A stretch of DNA of 48,881 nucleotides, from assembly GCA_046046245.1 (NCBI GenBank), contig JBJOKE010000001.1:1-48881 (forward strand). Direction: 5' to 3'. The notes under the pieces were generated by a model that was not told the origin of the DNA, searched no databases, and saw only the letters and a list, made by a program, of their open reading frames with translations. Source of the stretch: UBA4615 sp046046245. GTDB taxonomy: Bacteria; Pseudomonadota; Gammaproteobacteria; Burkholderiales; Burkholderiaceae_E. Both the position numbers and the translations under genes were made by a program. Of the stretch, positions 42,952-48,881 are shown one piece after another. Positions within the stretch are counted from its first letter, which is position 1. Each line of letters starts with the position of its first letter.

Positions 42952-43026
42952 TGAAGAAGGTCTCGTTCCGACGGGCGCTGTCGTGCCCGCGTGCGCGGCA
43001 CGGCGGGTCCGTCGGGCTCGTCCGGA

Positions 43027-43239
43027 TCAGCGCGGGCCGACCGGCACGCCGGTGGCCTCGATCCACCCGAGCCGGTGAGCGACGAGGATGAGCAGGAACA
43101 GCGCGATGGAGAACGCGACCCTGAATCCCAGGGCACGCGCGGTGTTCCGGGTCCGTCCCTTGTCCCGCATCATGAAGACGAGGGCCGAGACCAGGCTGCC
43201 GATGATCAGCACGAAGCCGATGGCGATGACGATCTTCAC
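43027..43239 (-). CDS. DUF2909 twin-transmembrane protein of the cox cluster
   Basis: A 70-residue protein with two helices (IVIAIGFVLIIGSLVSALVFMM and RVAFSIALFLLILVAHRLGWI) joined by a basic link (RDKGRTRNTARALGF), the DUF2909 pattern. In Burkholderiales this gene normally lies between coxC and SURF1. Here it is inverted and 28 kb from coxC, between lipoprotein copy 3 and a second lipoprotein gene. Confidence 0.82.
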   Translation of the reverse strand: MKIVIAIGFVLIIGSLVSALVFMMRDKGRTRNTARALGFRVAFSIALFLLILVAHRLGWIEATGVPVGPR

Positions 43240-43423
43240 GCCGTGAGTATCTCACGCGCGCCGGCGCCCGCCCCCGTGGGGGCCGTGGCACACCGGGTGC
43301 ACGGTTCGACAGGATCCGTCGCGTCCCGTGTCGCGGTTCTGTGCATTATTCACACGCGGTGCACCGGCATCGCCCGCTAACATCCGTCCCCGTTACCTCC
43401 ACTCCCGACAAAGGCTCCTTCGA

Positions 43424-44620
43424 ATGAACCAGTCCCTTCCCAAGTTCAGCCTGATCGCGGTCGCCGTCGCGGCGGCGCTCGCCGCCTGCGGCGGGGGCGG
43501 CGGCGATACGGCGACCACGCCGACCGGCACCGGCAGCGGTACCGGCGGCACGACGACCACCGGCACGACCACCTCCGGCCAGACGCTGACCGCCAACACC
43601 GGCACCAGCAGCGGCGCCTCGAGCAACGACACCGGCCCGGTGCAGCCCGGCCTGCCGCCGGTCCAGCCCGTGCCGACGGCGAACATCCCCACCACGTCGG
43701 CCCCGGCCTCGAACTACAGCGGCCAGGCGATCACCGCCTACAACTCGATCAACGACTGGCGCGGTCAGATGCGGATCGAGACGGGCGGCACCTACGGTGT
43801 CGGCCTGCTCGCGCAGAACGCCAACCTCGACGCCGCCGCTGCGGCGATCAAGGCGGCCCAGCCGAACCTGTTCAACACCACCGACGCCGCCGCGCGCGCC
43901 GCCGCGCTCGCCGCCGCTCAGGCACAGGTGCCCGCCGGCTTCGCGGCCAGCTACGTGCTCACCGGCCTGACGAACGACGCGACCGGCATCGCCCCGGGCG
44001 CGTTCTGCGCGAAGACCCTGTTCAGCGGGCTGCCCGGCGTCGAACTCGCGACCTCGGGCGTGCGCTCGATCGGCCTGTCCGTCCCGAGCGACGCGACCGG
44101 CTGCATCGCGATCGCCGCGATCGACCAGCTGTCGACCTGGCAGCTGCCGCCGACCGGCTCGTCGTCGGTCTACCCGTTCCCGGGCAAGCAGCTGACGCTG
44201 TGGAACTACTACGGCGACTATCGCGCGCTGGATCCGAGCTACGCCGCGGTTCCGGGCCACAGCGTGCTGGTGAGCCTCGCGAGCAACGACGCGCTGCCGG
44301 CCGCCATCCCCGGCGTCGGCACCGGCGCGCCGATCCCGACCTCGCAGATCACGATCTCCGAATTCACGCTGAAGCCCTGCGCGTCGGTGTCCGGCACCTG
44401 CACGCCCGGCAACGCGGTCGCCGCGCGCGTCTACACGCAGTCCGGCGTCGTCGCCGGTGCCGGCGTGACGCTGCGTTCGACGAACCAGCTCCAGTTCCCG
44501 ACCTCGATCCTGCTCGTGCCGGATGCGCCGCTGACCACGGCGTCGCGCTACACCGCGACCATCCGAGCGACCGTCCGCGGCCGCACGGTCACCCGCACCT
44601 GGGAGTTCACGACGGCCTGA
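43424..44620 (+). CDS. Secreted lipoprotein, possibly a divergent CAP-domain protein
   Basis: A 398-residue lipoprotein: signal peptide with lipobox LAAC (Cys 23), five Gly, then a Gly/Thr/Ser linker of about 50 residues. The following part (AITAYNSINDWRGQMRIE, YGVGLLAQNANLDAAAAAI) resembles the start of CAP (SCP/PR1) domains, but the usual His/Glu signature is not obvious. The C-terminal LVPDAPLTTASRYTATIRATVRGRTVTRTWEF looks like an Ig-type strand set, seen in some CAP lipoproteins. The function is unknown. A terminator follows. Confidence 0.7.
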   Translation: MNQSLPKFSLIAVAVAAALAACGGGGGDTATTPTGTGSGTGGTTTTGTTTSGQTLTANTGTSSGASSNDTGPVQPGLPPVQPVPTANIPTTSAPASNYSGQAITAYNSINDWRGQMRIETGGTYGVGLLAQNANLDAAAAAIKAAQPNLFNTTDAAARAAALAAAQAQVPAGFAASYVLTGLTNDATGIAPGAFCAKTLFSGLPGVELATSGVRSIGLSVPSDATGCIAIAAIDQLSTWQLPPTGSSSVYPFPGKQLTLWNYYGDYRALDPSYAAVPGHSVLVSLASNDALPAAIPGVGTGAPIPTSQITISEFTLKPCASVSGTCTPGNAVAARVYTQSGVVAGAGVTLRSTNQLQFPTSILLVPDAPLTTASRYTATIRATVRGRTVTRTWEFTTA

Positions 44621-44638
44621 TCGGCATCGTCGACGGGG

Positions 44639-44660
44639 GCAGCCGGCGCGCGCCGGCTGC
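44639..44660. repeat. Perfect 22-bp palindrome after the lipoprotein gene
   Basis: GCAGCCGGCG and CGCCGGCTGC flank a central CG. It can form a strong hairpin just ahead of the terminator at 44668 and may protect the 3' end of the mRNA. Confidence 0.6.
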
Positions 44661-44667
44661 GGAGGTA

Positions 44668-44690
44668 CGGGGCGCTTCGGCGCCCCGTTT
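44668..44690 (+). terminator. Rho-independent terminator with UUCG tetraloop
   Basis: An 8-bp stem (CGGGGCGC and GCGCCCCG) is closed by a TTCG loop and followed by TTTCC. It lies 48 bp downstream of the lipoprotein stop. Confidence 0.8.
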
Positions 44691-44729
44691 CCGTTGGGGC
44701 ATCCGACGGTGTGGCCGCCGGGCCCGCCC

Positions 44730-44828
44730 TCAGCGCGACGCGCCGCCCCCCGCGAGGAAGTCCGCATAGGCGCGCCGCAGCCCCACGTCGAGCGAGGTGC
44801 TCGCCCGCCATCCGAGCGCGTGCAGCCG
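44730..44828 (-). pseudogene. 3' stub of a GDP-L-fucose synthase-like gene
   Basis: Read on the minus strand, this segment encodes RLHALGWRASTSLDVGLRRAYADFLAG and ends with TGA. It matches the C-terminal end of GDP-L-fucose synthases (Fcl/WcaG), where RLRALGW-x(4-6)-L-x2-G is conserved before the final helix. Only about 32 codons remain; no start or Rossmann domain is present upstream. It is a deletion remnant of a sugar-nucleotide gene at the edge of the EPS block. Confidence 0.7.
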
Positions 44829-44829
44829 C

Positions 44830-44859
44830 GCACGCGGTTGAAGAGCACGCGGTTGCAGA
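44830..44859. repeat. 15-bp tandem duplication at the pseudogene break
   Basis: Two adjacent 15-bp units (GCACGCGGTTGAAGA and GCACGCGGTTGCAGA) match at 14 of 15 positions. They begin exactly where homology to GDP-fucose synthase ends, marking the likely deletion junction. Confidence 0.65.
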
Positions 44860-45087
44860 CGTATATGCCGCAGGTCTCACGGTAGCCCGGCGATTGATGC
44901 CGTGATCAGAGCTCGCTTGATCCGCTGAAATCGGTGGAGCACCCCCAAGGCTGCGAGGCGTCCCGGCGCCGATCGGCGAAGAGCGGTCGGTGTGGGGCCC
45001 CGCGCCGGCACCACCGCCGGAGGGGAGAAGCCGCCCGGCGCTAGAATCGGCCTCCGCCCGACCGTGCGGGCCCACGCCGCCGTATCC

Positions 45088-45723
45088 GTGAACCCCGTCT
45101 CCTCCCCGCCGGCCGCCTCGCCGACCGCCACGCCGTCCGCCGAACCGTCCCGCATCCGGCGTGCGAGACTGAAGCTGCTCGGCGTGCTGCTGGTCTGCAT
45201 GTCACCCGTGCTCGCGTCGTACTTCTTCTACTACGTGATGCCACCGAGCGGCCGGACGAACTACGGCACGCTGATCGAGCCGCAGCGGCCGCTGCCCGAG
45301 CTGCGACTCGCGGACACCGCGGGCAAGCCGTACCGGATCGCGTCGCACCTCGGCCAGTGGGTGCTGCTGCACGTCGACGCCGGCGCCTGCGACGCGCCCT
45401 GTGCGGCGAAGCTCTACGCGCTGCGGCAGCAGCGGACCATGACCGGCAAGGAACGCGAGCGGATCGACCGCGTCTGGCTGGTCACCGACGCGACGGCGCC
45501 CGCGGCGGCGCTGCTGAACGACCACGAAGGCACGTTCGTGCTGCGCGCCGATCCGACCGAGCTCGGCGCGCTGATGCCCGTCGAGCCCGGGCGCCGGATC
45601 GAGGACTACCTCTGGGTCATCGACCCGATGGGCAATCTGATGATGCGTTTCCCTGCCGATGGCGACCCCGCGAAGATCCGCAAGGACATCTCGCGGCTGC
45701 TGCGCGCATCGCGCGTGGGTTGA
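45088..45723 (+). CDS. Membrane-anchored Sco/thioredoxin-like protein of the cox cluster
   Basis: A 211-residue protein with a Pro/Ala/Ser-rich tail, one helix (about 30-50) and a periplasmic thioredoxin-like domain. It has a CDAPC motif (C101, C105), the same C-x3-C spacing as Sco copper chaperones. Where SCO1 has its copper-binding His (GIDHTAASYVIDPKG), this protein reads RRIEDYLWVIDPMGN, so the His is absent. It precedes COX15 in related genomes. GTG 45088 starts the conserved part; TAGAAT at 45042-45047 is a -10 candidate. Confidence 0.8.
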   Translation: MNPVSSPPAASPTATPSAEPSRIRRARLKLLGVLLVCMSPVLASYFFYYVMPPSGRTNYGTLIEPQRPLPELRLADTAGKPYRIASHLGQWVLLHVDAGACDAPCAAKLYALRQQRTMTGKERERIDRVWLVTDATAPAAALLNDHEGTFVLRADPTELGALMPVEPGRRIEDYLWVIDPMGNLMMRFPADGDPAKIRKDISRLLRASRVG

Positions 45724-45743
45724 CGAGCGAGCCGCACCGCGCC

Positions 45744-46943
45744 ATGCCCGCGTTCCGCAAGCTGCTGTTCTTCGCGCTGTTCCTGACCTTCGACCTGATC
45801 ATGTTCGGCGCGTTCGTGCGCGTGACCGACGCGGGGCTGGGCTGTCCCGACTGGCCGGGCTGCTACGGCAAGGTCACGCCGCTCGGCGCACTCGACACGA
45901 TCCGCGCCGAGGCGGCGCAACGGCCGCACGGTCCGGTCACCGAGTTCAAGGCGTGGGTCGAGATGCTCCACCGCTACATCGCGGCGGGGCTGGGCCTGAT
46001 CGTGATCGCGCTCGCGGTCATGGCGACGCGGATCGCGCGCGGCGCGCGCGAACAGTCGCGCGTCGACGCCTCGCACGGTCGGCGGGGGCCGCCTGTGGCG
46101 GGCGCGCGGATGGCACCGATGCCGCCGTCCGGTCCGGGCGACGGACCGGGCGGGCCGTCGTCGCGGTCGGCGCCCGCACCGGTCGTGCCGGGCCTGCCGC
46201 CTGCGGTGGCGCTCGCCTGGTTCACGCTCGCCTGGATCATCCTGCAGGGGATCTTCGGCGCCTGGACGGTCACGCTCAAGCTCAAGCCCCTGGTGGTCAC
46301 CGCGCACCTGATGGGCGGGATGATCCTCTTCGGCCTGCTGCTCGCGCAGGCGGTCCGGGTCGCCGGGCATCCGCCGATCGATGCCGCCGCGCGCCGCTAC
46401 GTCGGCTGGGCGGGACTCGCGCTCGCGATGCTGTTCGCGCAGATCCTGCTGGGCGGCTGGGTCAGCACGAACTACGCGACGCTCGCCTGCCGGGACTTTC
46501 CCGCCTGCCAGGGCTCGCTGTGGCCGGACATGGACTTCGCGGCCGGGTTCGAGCTGTGGCGGCGGCTCGGCGTGACCGGCGACGGCGAGGCGCTGCCGTT
46601 TCCCGCACTCACCGCGATCCACTACACGCACCGGCTGTTCGCCTATGCGGTGTTCGCCGTCGTGGGTCTGCTGGCCTGGCGGGTGCGGCGGATCGACGGT
46701 CTGCGCCGCGTCGGCGACGGCCTGCTCGCGGCCCTCGCGCTGCAGCTCGCCACCGGCCTGACCAACATCTTCCTCGACTGGCCGCTGGCGGCCGCGGTGC
46801 TGCACACCGGCGGCGCGGCCGCGCTGATGGGCCTGCTGCTCATGCTAAACTTTCGCGCCCGTGCGGCGGCTTCCCGTCCGCCTACCGCGGTCGACGCGGC
46901 GCGCTCGCCCCTGTCCGGGCCGCCCGCCCGAGCCGGCGCCTGA
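45744..46943 (+). CDS. ctaA: Haem A synthase (COX15/CtaA family)
   Basis: A 399-residue eight-helix enzyme that oxidises haem O to haem A. Conserved histidines are visible at H76 (EMLHRY), H187 (TAHLMGG), H292/H295 (IHYTHRL) and H353 (VLHTGG); extracellular cysteine pairs are C34/C40 and C248/C254. Between helices 2 and 3 a Gly/Pro/Arg-rich loop of about 50 residues (99-150) is unusual in length. ATG 45744 is used; a TTG overlapping the previous stop (45720) would add eight residues. Next is ctaB. Confidence 0.94.
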   Translation: MPAFRKLLFFALFLTFDLIMFGAFVRVTDAGLGCPDWPGCYGKVTPLGALDTIRAEAAQRPHGPVTEFKAWVEMLHRYIAAGLGLIVIALAVMATRIARGAREQSRVDASHGRRGPPVAGARMAPMPPSGPGDGPGGPSSRSAPAPVVPGLPPAVALAWFTLAWIILQGIFGAWTVTLKLKPLVVTAHLMGGMILFGLLLAQAVRVAGHPPIDAAARRYVGWAGLALAMLFAQILLGGWVSTNYATLACRDFPACQGSLWPDMDFAAGFELWRRLGVTGDGEALPFPALTAIHYTHRLFAYAVFAVVGLLAWRVRRIDGLRRVGDGLLAALALQLATGLTNIFLDWPLAAAVLHTGGAAALMGLLLMLNFRARAAASRPPTAVDAARSPLSGPPARAGA

Positions 46944-46953
46944 CGCCCCTGCG

Positions 46954-47844
46954 ATGGACCTCATCGACCGCACCGAGCCTGCGCTGGCGCATGTGATGCG
47001 CCAGTACTACGAGCTGACCAAGCCACGCATCGTGATGCTAGCGGCGTTCTGCGCGGTCATCGGCATGTTCCTCGCAGCCGACGGCATGGTGCCCTGGCCG
47101 ATCCTCGTCTTCGGCACCGTGGGCATCTCGCTGCTCGCCGGCGCCGGCTTCACCTTCAACTGCATGGTCGAGCGCGGCATCGACGCGCGGATGGCGCGCA
47201 CCCGCGCGCGACCGGCCGCCCGAGGCGAGGTCTCGGTCGTCGGCGCGCTGGCCTTCGCCGGGCTGCTCGGCGGCGCCGGCGCGTGGCTGCTGCTCGAATT
47301 CGTCAACCCGCTGACGATGTGGCTGACGCTCGCCACCTTCGTCGGCTATGCCGTCGTCTACACGGTGCTGCTGAAGCCGGCCACGCCGCAGAACATCGTG
47401 ATCGGCGGCGCCTCGGGTGCGATGCCGCCGCTGCTCGGCTGGGCCGCGGTCGCCAACGAGGTGTCGGCGCAGGCGCTGGTGCTGGTGCTGATCGTCTTCG
47501 TCTGGACGCCGCCGCACTTCTGGGCGCTCGCGCTCTACCGGATCGAGGACTACAAGCGCGCCGGGTTGCCGATGCTGCCGGTCACCCACGGGCCCGAGAT
47601 CACTCGGCTGCACATCCTGCTGTACACCGTGCTGCTGCTCGCCACGTCGCTGCTGCCCTTCATGATCCGGATGAGCGGCTGGCTCTACCTCGCGAGCGCG
47701 CTGGTCCTGGGCGGGATCTTCGTCGGCTACGCATGGAAGCTGTGGCGCGGCTATTCCGACGCACTCGCGAAGCGCACCTTCGGCTACTCGATCCTGTATC
47801 TCGCGGCGCTGTTCGGCGCGCTGCTGCTGGACCACTGGCTGTGA
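46954..47844 (+). CDS. ctaB: Protohaem IX farnesyltransferase (haem O synthase)
   Basis: A 296-residue UbiA-family prenyltransferase making haem O. Motifs are YYELTKPRIVMLAAF near the start, the Asp-rich N-x8-D segment NCMVERGIDARMARTRARP, and VWTPPHFWALALYRIEDYKRAGLPMLP. It follows COX15 and overlaps the SCO gene as GTGA. Together these supply haem A for CoxA. Confidence 0.96.
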   Translation: MDLIDRTEPALAHVMRQYYELTKPRIVMLAAFCAVIGMFLAADGMVPWPILVFGTVGISLLAGAGFTFNCMVERGIDARMARTRARPAARGEVSVVGALAFAGLLGGAGAWLLLEFVNPLTMWLTLATFVGYAVVYTVLLKPATPQNIVIGGASGAMPPLLGWAAVANEVSAQALVLVLIVFVWTPPHFWALALYRIEDYKRAGLPMLPVTHGPEITRLHILLYTVLLLATSLLPFMIRMSGWLYLASALVLGGIFVGYAWKLWRGYSDALAKRTFGYSILYLAALFGALLLDHWL

Positions 47845-48443
47845 CCGCTCGTCGCCGCCGCGCCGTGCTCGCCGCAGGCGCGGCCGCCGCGCTGCTCGCC
47901 GCCTGCGATCGGCCCGCGGGCAAGGCGAGCTTCAGGGCCACCGACATCACCGGCGCCGACTACGGCAAGGTGCTCGAGCTGTCCGACCCCACCGGCACCG
48001 TGCGTCGGCTGGCCGAGTTCCAGGGCAAGGCCGTCGTCGTCTTCTTCGGCTTCACGCAGTGCCCCGACGTCTGCCCGACGACGCTCGCGACGATGGCCGA
48101 GGTGATGCGCAAGCTCGGGACCGACGCGGACCGCGTGCAGGTGCTGTTCGTCACGCTCGATCCCGAGCGCGACACGCCCGCGGTCCTCGGCAAGTACGTC
48201 ACCGAGTTCGATCCGCGCTTCCTGGGCCTGGTCGGTACGGCCGACCAGACCAAGGCGGCAGCCCGCGAGTTCAAGGTGTTCTTCCAGAAGGTGCCCGGCA
48301 AGACCGAGGGGACCTATGGGATCGACCACACCGCGGCGTCCTACGTGATCGATCCGAAGGGTCGCCTGCGCCTCTACGTCCGGCACCAGCAGACCCCCGA
48401 CGACGTGGCCTCGGACCTGAAGCAGATCCTCGCCGGGGCCTGA
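47841..48443 (+). CDS. SCO1/SenC copper chaperone
   Basis: A 200-residue Sco protein with lipobox LLAAC (Cys 22) and a thioredoxin fold. Copper ligands C74 and C78 (CPDVCP) and H163 (GIDHTAAS) are all present. It assembles the CuA site of CoxB. The GTG start overlaps the ctaB stop. It is the last cox gene, followed after 52 bp by the convergent sugar-transferase gene. Confidence 0.95.
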   Translation: MTARRRRAVLAAGAAAALLAACDRPAGKASFRATDITGADYGKVLELSDPTGTVRRLAEFQGKAVVVFFGFTQCPDVCPTTLATMAEVMRKLGTDADRVQVLFVTLDPERDTPAVLGKYVTEFDPRFLGLVGTADQTKAAAREFKVFFQKVPGKTEGTYGIDHTAASYVIDPKGRLRLYVRHQQTPDDVASDLKQILAGA

Positions 48444-48495
48444 TCGTCCGGGGCGGATCCTCGACCGGGGACCCCGGCAGGCACGGGGCGCGGCC

Positions 48496-48881
48496 TCAGT
48501 AGGCGTTCTCGTCGCCGCGGAAGGCCTGCACGACGGTGCGCCAGACGATCATCATGTCGAAGCGCAGCGTCCAGTGGCGCAGGTACTCGAGGTCGTATTC
48601 GATCCGGCGCTTCATCTTGTCGACGGTGTCGGTCTCGCCGCGGGCGCCGTTGACCTGGGCCCATCCGGTGATGCCGGGCTTCACCTTGTGCCGGATCATG
48701 TAGCCCTTGATGAGCTTCCGGTACATCTCGTTGTGGGCCACGGCGTGCGGGCGGGGACCGACGACCGACATGCGGCCCTGCAGCACGTTGAAGAACTGCG
48801 GCAGCTCGTCGAGCGAGGACCGGCGCAGGAAGCGGCCCACCGGCGTGATCCGGTCGTCGTCCTTGGTCGCCTGGCGGACCA
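48496..48881 (-). CDS. EPS-initiating polyprenyl-phosphate sugar-phosphate transferase (3' part)
   Basis: The C-terminal 128 residues of a bacterial sugar transferase; the gene runs off the right edge. Visible motifs are DDDRITPVGRFLRRSSLDELPQFFNVL, MSVVGPRPHAVAHN, HKVKPGITGWAQVNGARG and EYDLEYLRHWTLRFDMMIVWRT, all characteristic of the WcaJ/PssY catalytic domain. It transfers a sugar phosphate to undecaprenyl phosphate to start each EPS repeat. It shows that the EPS locus continues to the right of SCO1. Confidence 0.95.
   Translation of the reverse strand, partial: VRQATKDDDRITPVGRFLRRSSLDELPQFFNVLQGRMSVVGPRPHAVAHNEMYRKLIKGYMIRHKVKPGITGWAQVNGARGETDTVDKMKRRIEYDLEYLRHWTLRFDMMIVWRTVVQAFRGDENAY

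Noticed and set aside
48465..48477. CCGGGGACCCCGG palindrome as a terminator between SCO1 and the sugar transferase gene
   Set aside because: A one-base centre cannot form a hairpin without losing pairs, and there is no T-tract.

Overview
The window is about 49 kb of very GC-rich (roughly 70% by eye) bacterial DNA. Gene content and order point to a betaproteobacterium of the order Burkholderiales. The best evidence is the cox block: DUF2244, coxB with a fused cytochrome c domain, coxA, a 40-residue assembly peptide, ctaG, DUF2970 and coxC, plus DUF2909, SURF1, a Sco-like membrane protein, COX15, ctaB and SCO1. This is the Burkholderiales aa3 oxidase set. I cannot name the genus from sequence alone.

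Layout. (1) 0.3-7.6 kb is a catabolic and uptake island: an IclR regulator divergent from a phytanoyl-CoA-dioxygenase-like enzyme, a complete TRAP transporter (P, Q, M), a zinc alcohol dehydrogenase and a MetX-like alpha/beta hydrolase. A truncated thioesterase lies on the opposite strand. A perfect 9-bp inverted repeat sits in the divergent promoter region. (2) 7.6-9.8 kb holds housekeeping genes (trmL, comF, a BioC-like methyltransferase). (3) 9.9-15.1 kb is the structural half of the aa3 cytochrome c oxidase operon. (4) 15.4-39.0 kb is a Wzx/Wzy-type exopolysaccharide (EPS) locus. It encodes GT14-like, GT2 and GT4 glycosyltransferases, a DegT aminotransferase, flippase, polymerase/ligase, EpsF/EpsG-type chain-length protein and kinase, acyltransferase, oxidoreductases and a DUF2264 protein. 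(5) 39.0-42.9 kb holds three tandem paralogues of an exported, mostly lipoprotein-like family I do not recognise. (6) 43.0-44.9 kb has an inverted DUF2909 gene, a Gly/Thr-rich lipoprotein and the 3' stub of a GDP-fucose synthase gene. (7) 45.1-48.4 kb is the biogenesis half of the cox cluster. (8) At the right edge is the 3' part of the EPS-initiating sugar-phosphate transferase.

The most unusual point is architectural. The cox gene set, normally contiguous, is split by the EPS locus. SURF1 is stranded at 19.6 kb between two blocks of EPS genes, DUF2909 is inverted at 43.1 kb, and COX15/ctaB/SCO1 lie 30 kb from coxC. EPS genes resume directly after SCO1. The second highlight is the triplicated exported family. 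Copies 1 and 2 share a 103-bp identical tract and a conserved upstream element with a palindrome, so they are a candidate undescribed EPS-associated surface system. No Wza-type outer-membrane exporter is present in the window, so the EPS locus probably continues beyond the right edge.
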